In this document: piece after piece, positions 1 through 5,539 of the stretch
How the letters are laid out: each line of letters opens with the position of its first letter
Numbering within the stretch: position 1 is the first letter of the stretch
NCBI GenBank assembly: GCA_030038885.1
Contig: JASHQY010000112.1
Coordinates: 1-6,665 of the forward strand
Length of the DNA stretch: 6,665 nt
Source: Thermoplasmata archaeon
GTDB lineage: Archaea > Thermoplasmatota > Thermoplasmata > Lutacidiplasmatales > UBA184
Direction of reading: 5' to 3'
The notes under the pieces: generated by a model
What the model saw: the letters and a program-made list of their open reading frames with translations, nothing else
Told to the model about the DNA's origin: nothing
The model's database searches: none
Translations under genes and position numbers: made by a program

Positions 1-1
1 G

Positions 2-880
2 CTGGTCAGCGACCGCGGGCAGCGCGGGTCGAAGGAAGACACGGGGCGCGAGGCACGCGGCTGGGGTCCGGTGATCTCGCCGCTGATGCCCGACAAGGGA
101 CTCTTCAGTGAGATCGGGGTCCCGACCCGCGATTTCCAGGGAAACTCGCTGTCGCGGAACACGTCGCTGAAGTTCTACCATCTCCGCAAGCTCAACCACC
201 GGCTGCGCGCCGCCCGCACCCACCAGCGGAACCTCGTGGTCGCGCTGGGCGAGCTGAACCGGCTCGCCGGGGTGCTGGGCCTCTCGCGCGAGGTCAAGGA
301 GTCCGCGACGTACATCTACCGCCGGGCGCTCGAGCACAAGGCGACCCGAGGCAAGAAGATCGTCGCGCTGGTCGCGGCGAGCGTCTACGCGGCGTGCCGG
401 CAGTGCCACGTGCCGCGGACGATGAAGGAGATCATCGCGCACTCGAAGGCCACGAAGATCGAGGTCGGGCGCGCGTACACGCTCTTGGCCCGCGAGCTCA
501 AGCTCGGCCTCAAGCCCGTGGAGCCGCGCGATTACCTCGTTCGGTTCACCCAGGACTTGAACCTCTCGAAGGAGGTGCGCCAGAAGGTGCTCTCGCTGCT
601 CGAGCAGGTGGAGCAGGTCTACTCGACGAGCGGCGTCCTGCCGAATGGGATCCTCGCGACGATCATCTACATCGCGTCGAACCTGATGGGCGAGCCGCGG
701 AGCCAGGACCGCATCGCCGCGGTGGCCAACGTGACGCCCGTGACGATCCGCAACCACTACAAGGAGCTCCTCGACCTGCTCGGGTTGCCGAAGAACCTCA
801 CGAACCCGCAGGCCCGGGGCAGTCTCCCGACGGACCTCGAGGAAAAGGTCGAGATCGACGCGGCCGCCGCGGGCCACTGA
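2..880 (+). CDS. tfb: Transcription initiation factor TFB (TFIIB homologue), 5' end outside window
   Basis: General transcription factor that binds TBP, the BRE and the TATA box and recruits archaeal RNA polymerase. The frame is open from base 2 with no stop, so the gene begins off the left edge. A GTG at 71 is in frame but lies too far in to be the true start. The piece before it matches the usual TFB linker between the zinc ribbon and the core. In the family this linker precedes a DKGL-x-x-x-IG motif, seen here as DKGLFSEIG at 92-118. Two cyclin-like repeats follow, at about 233-505 (with VAASVYAACRQ) and 518-784 (with LATIIYIAS). The second ends in a helix-turn-helix, RSQDRIAAVANVTPVTIRNH. 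A short acidic tail of about 30 residues follows. The zinc ribbon itself is not visible, so it cannot be told whether this is the main TFB or a paralogue. The family call is firm. Confidence 0.95.
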   Translation: MVSDRGQRGSKEDTGREARGWGPVISPLMPDKGLFSEIGVPTRDFQGNSLSRNTSLKFYHLRKLNHRLRAARTHQRNLVVALGELNRLAGVLGLSREVKESATYIYRRALEHKATRGKKIVALVAASVYAACRQCHVPRTMKEIIAHSKATKIEVGRAYTLLARELKLGLKPVEPRDYLVRFTQDLNLSKEVRQKVLSLLEQVEQVYSTSGVLPNGILATIIYIASNLMGEPRSQDRIAAVANVTPVTIRNHYKELLDLLGLPKNLTNPQARGSLPTDLEEKVEIDAAAAGH

Positions 881-890
881 GCGATTCGCC

Positions 891-916
891 TCCGGGGGCC
901 GTGCTCGGCCCCCGGA
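891..916 (+). terminator. 10-bp GC-rich hairpin after the TFB gene
   Basis: A perfect inverted repeat begins 10 bases after the TFB stop codon. The left arm is TCCGGGGGCC (891-900), the loop is 6 nt and the right arm is GGCCCCCGGA (907-916). It lies between the stop codon and the likely promoter of the next gene. No T-run follows, so it is not a classic intrinsic terminator. It could instead stabilise the 3' end of the TFB transcript or insulate it from the nuclease gene. The structure is seen directly; its role is inferred. Confidence 0.4.
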
Positions 917-921
917 AACCA

Positions 922-929
922 CTTGAACT
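922..929 (+). promoter_or_regulatory. Weak candidate TATA element for the nuclease gene
   Basis: CTTGAACT is the only AT-rich stretch in the gap, centred about 23 nt upstream of the ATG at 949. This is slightly closer than the usual TATA-to-start distance for a leaderless archaeal mRNA. It is the weakest of the candidate promoters here. Confidence 0.25.
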
Positions 930-948
930 TCCGAACGGCTCCGCCCCC

Positions 949-2148
949 ATGACCGGCGGGGCGCTGAGCTACTCGTCCTACCGCACGTACCTGGAGTGCC
1001 CGCTCCGGTGGAAGTTCCTGTACATCGACCGCCTCCCTGAAACCCCGCGGGGCTACTTCACGTTCGGACGCGTGATCCACTCGGTGCTCGAGGAGCTCCT
1101 CCGCCCGCTGGTCGTCCCTGGCCCACGACGCGCCGGCGCGTCCGACTCGCAGCGCACGCTCGACGAATGGGAGGCCCATGCCCGGGCCCCGACCGAGACG
1201 CCGTGGATGTCCCGCGAGGAGATGCTCGCGCTCTACGACCGGTCGTGGCTGGGCGACGGCTACTCGAGCGCCGAGGACGAAGCGCGCTACCGCGCCCTTG
1301 GGCGGGACCTTCTGCGACGCTACTACGATCGGCTCGTCGAGGAACGCCCGCGCCCGGTCGCCGTCGAGGAGCACCTGGAGGCCCGATGGGACGGCATCCC
1401 GATCCATGGGTACATCGACCGGATCGACCGGGGGACCTCCGGGGGACTCGAGATCCTGGACTACAAGACGTCCCGAGAGCTTACCGCGGGCGACGCCCAG
1501 GACTCGGATCAGCTCTCGATCTACCAGGTCCTGGTCGAGAGCAACTATGCGGAGCCGGTCGAGGGGCTGACGCTCTACCACCTGCGGAGCCTGACGCCGC
1601 TACGCGTCCCGCCACGCGACCGGACATCGCTCACCGGGCTCTACGACCGGATGGGGACCGTCAGCGACGGGATCCGCGCGGAGGCGTACGACCCGACCCC
1701 GGGCCGCCACTGCAGCCGCTGCGACTTCCGATCGATCTGCCCCGAATTCCGCACCGTGCCGGTCAGCGACGAGGTGCGGTTGCGCGAACTCGTGGACCGA
1801 TTCGAGCGGCTCCGCGCCGACGAGCAGCGGCTCGGGGCCGAGCTGCGGGACACGGCCGAGGCGCTCCACCACGCCGCGGAGGAGCTCGGCATCCATCGAC
1901 TGCCGGGGTCGGAGTCGGTCGCGGTCCGCCGCCGCGAGGAAAGCTGGCAGTACTCGCTCGAGGACGTTCGGCCCGAGCTCGACCGGCTCGGGCTCTCGGA
2001 CCGCGTGCCGACCGGCCGGCCCGAGGAGGTCCGGCGCCTGGTGCGCGACCCGACGGTCGATCCGGAACTGCGGCGGCGCATCGCGGGCACCGGCGCGCGG
2101 CAGGTGCGCTGGTACTGGGATCTCGAGGACCGGGACCGATCCCGATAG
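949..2148 (+). CDS. RecB/Cas4-type PD-(D/E)XK nuclease with iron-sulfur cysteines
   Basis: Predicted DNA nuclease of 399 residues, probably acting in DNA repair or end processing. The N-terminus has the RecB-family opening SYSSYRTYLECPLRWKF. It is followed by GRVIHSVLE with His44, GYIDRID with Asp157, EILDYKT with Glu168 and Lys173, and QLSIY with Gln188 and Tyr192. These form a complete metal-dependent active site. Cys17 together with Cys255, Cys258 and Cys264 (C-x2-C-x5-C) reproduces the four-cysteine 4Fe-4S pattern of Cas4 and AddB nucleases. The start at 949 is the ATG just before the conserved N-terminal motif; the frame is open further upstream, but that part overlaps TFB in another frame. 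At 399 residues it is about twice the length of Cas4. The extra C-terminal 130 residues are charged, helical and partly coiled-coil-like (about 275-315), and I do not recognise them. No helicase or cas gene is adjacent, so the substrate and pathway are unknown. Confidence 0.88.
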   Translation: MTGGALSYSSYRTYLECPLRWKFLYIDRLPETPRGYFTFGRVIHSVLEELLRPLVVPGPRRAGASDSQRTLDEWEAHARAPTETPWMSREEMLALYDRSWLGDGYSSAEDEARYRALGRDLLRRYYDRLVEERPRPVAVEEHLEARWDGIPIHGYIDRIDRGTSGGLEILDYKTSRELTAGDAQDSDQLSIYQVLVESNYAEPVEGLTLYHLRSLTPLRVPPRDRTSLTGLYDRMGTVSDGIRAEAYDPTPGRHCSRCDFRSICPEFRTVPVSDEVRLRELVDRFERLRADEQRLGAELRDTAEALHHAAEELGIHRLPGSESVAVRRREESWQYSLEDVRPELDRLGLSDRVPTGRPEEVRRLVRDPTVDPELRRRIAGTGARQVRWYWDLEDRDRSR

Positions 2149-2169
2149 CTCGCCCCCAGCGTCCCGCCC

Positions 2170-2178
2170 GTAAGGGCT
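2170..2178 (+). promoter_or_regulatory. Candidate TATA element for purP
   Basis: GTAAGGGCT lies in an otherwise GC-rich gap and is centred about 31 nt upstream of the purP ATG. That spacing would put transcription initiation within a few bases of the start codon, giving a leaderless or nearly leaderless mRNA. No Shine-Dalgarno sequence is visible before the ATG, which agrees with this. Confidence 0.35.
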
Positions 2179-2204
2179 ATGAGGATTTCCCGATACTCTC
2201 CCGT

Positions 2205-3272
2205 ATGGGGCTTCCTCTCGCCTCCGAGGCGCGCCTCGCCTGCCTAGAGAACCGAACGCCCACCATCGCGACGCTCTGCTCGCATTCGTCCCTCCAGATC
2301 TTCCACGGCGCCCGGACCGAGGGCTATCCGACGCTGGGCCTGTGCGTCGGGGCTCCGCCGAAGTTCTACGACGCGTTCCCGCTCGCCCGGCCCGATCGGT
2401 TCCTCTCGGTGCCGACGGTCAAGGACCTCCCGGGCGCGACCGAGCGCCTGCGCGAGGCCGGCGCGATCATCGTACCGCACGGCTCGTTCGTCGAGTACCT
2501 CGGGCCGGAAGCGTTCACCAGCATGAACGTTCCGGTCTTCGGCAACCGGGCCGTCCTCGGATGGGAGTCGGACCGCCGCAAGGAGCGCGATTGGCTCGAG
2601 TCGGCCGGCGCGACGATGCCGAAGCTCTACGAGGATCCGCGCGAGATCGAGGGTCCGGTGATCGTGAAGTACTACGGCGCGAAGGGCGGGAAGGGCTTCT
2701 TTCTCGCGAAGAACCGCGAGGCGCTCGACGAGTTCCGCCCGACCGGCCCGTACGTGATCCAGGAGTACGTGGTGGGGACCCGGTACTACATGCACTTCTT
2801 CTACTCGCCGATCACCGAGGGCGGGTACCGGCTCGAGCACGGCGCGCTCGAGCTGCTCGGGATGGACCGGCGGGACGAGGCCAACATCGACGAGCTCTAC
2901 AAGCTCGGCGCCCAGGAGGAGCTCCACCGGGCCGGCCTTCGGCCGACGTTCGTCGTGACCGGGAACGTCCCAGTGATCCTGCGCGAGTCGCTGCTCCCGA
3001 AGGCGTTCGAGATCGCGGGCCGCATCGTCGAGCGGTCGATCGAGCTGTTCGGCGGGATGGTCGGCCCGTTCTGCCTCGAGGGCATCATGACCGAGGACCT
3101 CGAGTTCAAGGTCTTCGAGATCTCGACGCGGATCGTGGCCGGCACGAACCTGTTCATCTCGGGCAGCCCGTACTCGGACCTGGTCGCCCCCGGGCTCTCG
3201 ACCGGCCGGCGGATCGCGCGCGAGGTCACGCTCGCGCGCGCGACCGGGCGGCTCTCCGAGATCCTCAGCTGA
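2205..3272 (+). CDS. purP: Formate-dependent FAICAR synthetase PurP (ATP-grasp ligase)
   Basis: Archaeal purine enzyme that formylates AICAR with formate and ATP to give FAICAR, the penultimate intermediate on the way to IMP; it replaces the folate-dependent PurH step. The 355-residue product is close to the usual length of about 360. Family motifs are IATLCSHSSLQIFHGA (21-36), IVPHGSF (89-95), VFGNRAVLGWES (111-122), the ATP-grasp segment VIVKYYGAKGGKGFF (152-166), QEYVVGTRYYMHFFYSP (186-202), ELLGMDRR (216-223), VTGNVPVILRESLLP (251-265), MVGPFCLE (285-292) and FEISTRIVAGTN (304-315), ending in GRRIAREV. The ATG at 2205 sits 16 residues before the first conserved block; the frame is open upstream, but only across the nuclease gene. 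Some archaea carry a PurP paralogue of unclear function, and sequence reading alone cannot exclude that. No other purine gene is in the window. Confidence 0.92.
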   Translation: MGLPLASEARLACLENRTPTIATLCSHSSLQIFHGARTEGYPTLGLCVGAPPKFYDAFPLARPDRFLSVPTVKDLPGATERLREAGAIIVPHGSFVEYLGPEAFTSMNVPVFGNRAVLGWESDRRKERDWLESAGATMPKLYEDPREIEGPVIVKYYGAKGGKGFFLAKNREALDEFRPTGPYVIQEYVVGTRYYMHFFYSPITEGGYRLEHGALELLGMDRRDEANIDELYKLGAQEELHRAGLRPTFVVTGNVPVILRESLLPKAFEIAGRIVERSIELFGGMVGPFCLEGIMTEDLEFKVFEISTRIVAGTNLFISGSPYSDLVAPGLSTGRRIAREVTLARATGRLSEILS

Positions 3273-3303
3273 CCCTGCGCTCGCCCGCCGGCGCGTCCCG
3301 TCC

Positions 3304-3311
3304 GTTAAGAG
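3304..3311 (+). promoter_or_regulatory. Candidate TATA element for the ABC exporter genes
   Basis: GTTAAGAG in the 64-bp gap after purP is centred about 29 nt upstream of the ATPase ATG. This is the spacing expected for a leaderless archaeal transcript, here one carrying both exporter genes. Confidence 0.4.
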
Positions 3312-3336
3312 CCCGGTCGCATCTGGCGGGGCTCCG

Positions 3337-4278
3337 ATGGGGTTCGCGATCCGCACCGAGCGGCTGCGCAAGGTCTACCCGAGCTCGCACGGGGACCGGG
3401 CCGCGCTCGACGATCTGACGCTCGACATCCCCGACGGCCGCGTCTACGGCGTGATCGGCCGGAACGGGGCCGGCAAGACGACGTTCGTACGGATCACGTC
3501 GACCCAGCTCGCGCTGACCTCGGGCACGGCGACGGTCCTCGGCCACGACGTCGCGACCGAGGAGCGGGCGATCCGCGTGCGGATCGCGTGCGTCCCCCAG
3601 GAGGCCCGGCCGCTCTACTTCCTCAACGTCGAGGAGGTCGTCTACCTCTACCTCAAGCTGCGCGGTCTCGACCCCGCCGAGGCCCGCGCGCGCACGAAGG
3701 ACGCGCTCGAGCAGCTGTCGCTCACCGAGTTCCGCCGGCGGATGGTCTCGCATCTGTCCGGGGGGCTGCGCCGGCGGGTCCTCTGCGCGATGGTCCTCGC
3801 GTCGGACGCGGAGATCCTGTTCCTCGACGAGCCGACGACCGGCCTCGACCCGATCGCGCGCCGGGAGGTGTGGCACGCGATCCGGCGGGCGGTCCGGGAG
3901 CGCCGCACGATCCTCCTCACGACGCACTACCTCGACGAGGCGGAGGCGCTGTCGGCCCGCCTCGCGCTGTTCGAGCGGGGCCGGCTCGTCCTCGAAGGGA
4001 CGCCCGAGGAGTTGCGCGCGCGGGTCCGGTTCCCGTACCGGGTGACGGTCCAGGGGCCGTTCCCGGCGAGCGAGCTGGCGTCGTACGGCCGGGTCTCGGC
4101 GATCGAGGGGGGATCGCTCGTCTTCGCGCGGGAGGCCGAGGCCCGCGAGCTCGCGCGGACCGCGCTCGAACGGGGACTCCGGGTCAGCATGGGCCCGGTC
4201 AGCCTCGAGGACATCTTCCTCGACGTGGTCGGGAAGTCGATCGAGGACGAGGGGCCGGGGGCGGAGCCGACCGCATGA
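3337..4278 (+). CDS. ABC-2 type transporter, ATP-binding subunit
   Basis: ATPase that powers the membrane subunit encoded immediately downstream. The 313-residue product has all the catalytic motifs in order: Walker A GRNGAGKTT (41-49), Q-loop Gln88, signature LSGGL (140-144), Walker B ILFLDEP (160-166), D-loop GLD (169-171) and switch His197. The nucleotide-binding domain ends near residue 225. A roughly 90-residue C-terminal region follows, containing SLEDIFLDVVG, which is typical of the DrrA/CcmA-like class of exporter ATPases. Its stop codon overlaps the permease start (ATGA), so the two are almost certainly co-translated. The substrate cannot be read from the sequence; members of this class export drugs, lipids, polysaccharides or small molecules. 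No SD of note precedes the ATG. Confidence 0.93.
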   Translation: MGFAIRTERLRKVYPSSHGDRAALDDLTLDIPDGRVYGVIGRNGAGKTTFVRITSTQLALTSGTATVLGHDVATEERAIRVRIACVPQEARPLYFLNVEEVVYLYLKLRGLDPAEARARTKDALEQLSLTEFRRRMVSHLSGGLRRRVLCAMVLASDAEILFLDEPTTGLDPIARREVWHAIRRAVRERRTILLTTHYLDEAEALSARLALFERGRLVLEGTPEELRARVRFPYRVTVQGPFPASELASYGRVSAIEGGSLVFAREAEARELARTALERGLRVSMGPVSLEDIFLDVVGKSIEDEGPGAEPTA

Positions 4279-5021
4279 GCGAGCGGAACCGCCTGCGCTC
4301 GCTGTTCACCCTCGTCCAGATCAACGGGCTGATCCCGATCCGGACGCAGCCGCTCTACCTCGTCAACCTGATCGCGAGCCCGCTCTCGTTCCTGTTCTTC
4401 ATCTGGATCGTGTCGCGCGGCGCCGACCTCGCCTACGGGGTCGTCGGCGGCATGGTCCTGACGATGCTCTCGGTCGGCACCGGGCTCCAGTCGGACCTCA
4501 CGCACTACCGGCACGACATGAAGTTCCAGGACGTCGTGGTCGCGTCGCCGGTCGAGGCGCCGGTCTACGTCGGCGGCATGGCGCTCTCCGAGCTCGTCTA
4601 CTCGCTGCCCGCGCTCGCGGTGTTCGTCGTCCTGTTCTTCTACTACGGGTACGCGACGCCGTCGAGCGCGGTCGTGCTGCTCGGCGCGCTCCTCCTCGTC
4701 TGGTCGTTCGCGACCGCGTTCGCGTTCACGCTCGCGACGTACTTCCAGGACGTGCGCGAGACCTGGATGTTCAGCCCGATCTTCTCGCTGGTGCTCACCG
4801 TGCTCCCGCCGGTCTACTACCCGATCACCTACCTTCCCGGGTGGGCGCAGATCGCGGCGCGGTTCTCCCCGACGACGTACGCCGCCGAGCTCGTGCAGGG
4901 CGCGGTTGGGCTCCAGCCGCTCTCGTTCGGGGGTGCGACGTTCGACTGGATCGTGCTGGTCGCGTTCACGGCCGCGCTCTTCGTGCTGGCGGCGTTCAAG
5001 GCGCGCTGGAAGGACCCCTGA
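4275..5021 (+). CDS. ABC-2 type transporter, permease subunit
   Basis: Membrane subunit of the exporter, 248 residues, typical for the ABC-2 family. About six hydrophobic segments are visible, near residues 27-46, 53-72, 105-126, 131-154, 165-187 and 224-241. The short N-terminus carries several Arg residues and is probably cytoplasmic. A cytoplasmic loop at about 73-95 contains HYRHDMKFQDVVVASPV. The family-typical PTTYAAELVQGAVG sits at about 199-212, before the last membrane segment. The chosen ATG overlaps the ATPase stop by 4 bases, and a GGAG lies 8-9 bases upstream, supporting translational coupling. One ATPase and one permease would assemble as a dimer of each. Substrate unknown. Confidence 0.92.
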   Translation: MSERNRLRSLFTLVQINGLIPIRTQPLYLVNLIASPLSFLFFIWIVSRGADLAYGVVGGMVLTMLSVGTGLQSDLTHYRHDMKFQDVVVASPVEAPVYVGGMALSELVYSLPALAVFVVLFFYYGYATPSSAVVLLGALLLVWSFATAFAFTLATYFQDVRETWMFSPIFSLVLTVLPPVYYPITYLPGWAQIAARFSPTTYAAELVQGAVGLQPLSFGGATFDWIVLVAFTAALFVLAAFKARWKDP

Positions 5022-5036
5022 GCGCGCTCCGCGCGC
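5022..5036 (+). terminator. GC hairpin directly after the permease stop codon
   Basis: GCGCGC (5022-5027) and GCGCGC (5031-5036) form a 6-bp stem with a 3-nt loop starting at the base after the TGA. No T-run follows. In DNA this GC-rich, chance pairing is possible, so a role in transcript ending is only suggested by its position. Confidence 0.2.
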
Positions 5037-5062
5037 GGGGTGCGGGTCGGGCGCGGCGAGCG

Positions 5063-5070
5063 CTTAAGTA
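5063..5070 (+). promoter_or_regulatory. Candidate TATA element for the zinc-ribbon gene
   Basis: CTTAAGTA stands out in a GC-rich gap and is centred about 28 nt upstream of the ATG at 5095, as expected for a leaderless archaeal gene. A GGTGGAG further downstream (5081-5087) resembles a Shine-Dalgarno sequence at good spacing. It would lie outside the transcript if initiation occurs where this TATA element predicts. Confidence 0.5.
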
Positions 5071-5094
5071 CCGGGCGGCTGGTGGAGCGGTTCC

Positions 5095-5334
5095 ATGCTT
5101 TCGTTCGCGGATGCTCGAAGCTTCGAATCGTCCGAGGACCGACTGTCGCACTGCGTCTTTTGCGGGAAGGAGCTCGTCCTCCTGCCGGACGACCGGCGGC
5201 AGGGCAGCTGCTTCGACTGCCTCGCGCTGTCCGTGCCCCCGTCGGTCCCGTGCCCCGAGTGCCGCGCCGAGATCCCCGGCGAGGAGCGCGGGGTCGGGTG
5301 CTCGGTGTGCGGCTGGTACCCGCTCGGCGAGTAG
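5095..5334 (+). CDS. Small double zinc-ribbon protein, function unknown
   Basis: A 79-residue protein with four CxxC knuckles: CVFC (Cys20, Cys23), CFDC (Cys39, Cys42), CPEC (Cys53, Cys56) and CSVC (Cys69, Cys72). They pair naturally as two consecutive zinc ribbons, each with 15 or 12 residues between its knuckles. The N-terminal 19 residues are acidic and polar, and the protein ends just after the last knuckle with GWYPLGE. I do not recognise a named family. Small zinc ribbons of this sort are common in archaea and often bind nucleic acids or protein partners, but nothing here fixes the role. The regular cysteine pattern, an ATG start and a well-placed promoter argue that it is a real gene. 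It is a single-gene unit between the exporter and the tRNA. Confidence 0.8.
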   Translation: MLSFADARSFESSEDRLSHCVFCGKELVLLPDDRRQGSCFDCLALSVPPSVPCPECRAEIPGEERGVGCSVCGWYPLGE

Positions 5335-5351
5335 GGCCGCCCCGCGCGGCC
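5335..5351 (+). terminator. GC hairpin after the zinc-ribbon gene
   Basis: GGCCGC (5335-5340) and GCGGCC (5346-5351) form a 6-bp stem with a 5-nt loop, starting at the base after the stop codon and ending just before the tRNA promoter element. No T-run follows. Its position suggests a 3'-end structure, but GC content makes chance pairing plausible. Confidence 0.2.
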
Positions 5352-5353
5352 GC

Positions 5354-5361
5354 TAAGCTTA
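5354..5361 (+). promoter_or_regulatory. Candidate TATA element for tRNA-Ser
   Basis: TAAGCTTA is the most AT-rich octamer of this region, centred about 36 nt upstream of the tRNA 5' end. It would give a short leader of roughly 10 nt for RNase P to remove, which is usual for archaeal tRNA genes. Confidence 0.5.
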
Positions 5362-5393
5362 TCGCCCGAGCTCCGTCCTCGGCCGGAGGGCGT

Positions 5394-5511
5394 GCCGAGG
5401 TGGCTCAGTCCGGTACGGCGCGAGTCTGGAAAGCTCGTGGCGACATTCGCCTCGGGAGTTCAAACGCCGGGAACGGTCGACCCGTCCCGGGGGGAAATCT
5501 CCCCCTCGGCG
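5394..5511 (+). tRNA. tRNA-Ser (anticodon GGA) with an intron in the T loop
   Basis: Type II tRNA reading serine codons UCC and UCU. The acceptor stem is perfect: GCCGAGG (5394-5400) with CCTCGGC (5504-5510), discriminator G5511 as in archaeal tRNA-Ser, and no encoded CCA. The D arm starts GCTC and closes with GGC, the fourth position being a C-C mismatch. The anticodon stem is CGAGT/GCTCG around loop CTGGAAA, giving anticodon GGA. The long variable arm is GGCGA-CAT-TCGCC. The T stem GGGAG (5454-5458) pairs with CTCCC (5499-5503), but 40 bases lie between its arms instead of 7. Removing 33 of them leaves a normal TTCAAAT loop and an 85-nt mature tRNA. All stems fit, so this is a functional intron-bearing gene rather than a pseudogene. 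A poor pyrimidine-rich stretch follows, with no clear terminator. Confidence 0.93.
5465..5497 (+). other. 33-nt tRNA intron at T-loop position about 58/59 or 59/60
   Basis: Non-coding insertion between T-loop nucleotides. AAA occurs on both sides, so four registers (5462-5494 to 5465-5497) give the same mature tRNA. The insert folds strongly: CCGGGA (5467-5472) pairs with TCCCGG (5485-5490), then CGG (5474-5476) with CCG (5482-5484), around a 5-nt loop with A5473 bulged. The exon TTC (5459-5461) can pair with intron GAA (5494-5496). This gives a short central helix flanked by an AAA bulge and an AT bulge, a relaxed bulge-helix-bulge of the kind cut by archaeal tRNA splicing endonuclease. The exact cut sites are not determined. 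Confidence 0.85.
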
Positions 5512-5539
5512 CTTCCCCTTCCGGGCGTCGCGGGTCCGC

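Noticed and set aside
71..880. GTG at 71 as the true start of TFB
   Set aside because: The frame stays open to base 2 and the residues before the GTG fit the TFB linker. Starting there would delete the zinc ribbon and linker.
949..2148. Cas4 of a CRISPR-Cas locus
   Set aside because: The active site and Fe-S cysteines are Cas4-like, but the protein is about twice as long and no repeat array or other cas gene is present.
3282..3295. CGCCGGCG palindrome in the purP to ABC gap as an operator or terminator
   Set aside because: It is short and has no workable loop; such palindromes are expected by chance at this GC content.
2244..3371. Long open frame on the minus strand across purP, and similar antisense frames elsewhere (for example 757-1581)
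   Set aside because: High GC makes stop codons rare in all frames. The products are Arg/Ala/Pro/Gly-rich with no recognisable motif, while the opposite strand encodes clear, conserved proteins.
5081..5087. GGTGGAG as the Shine-Dalgarno sequence of the zinc-ribbon gene
   Set aside because: The TATA-like element at 5063-5070 predicts initiation downstream of it, so it is probably not transcribed. It is retained only as a possibility if the start site lies further upstream.
5394..5511. Degenerate tRNA pseudogene with a broken T arm
   Set aside because: All stems, including both T-stem arms, are intact, and the insert folds as a discrete intron whose removal restores a normal T loop.
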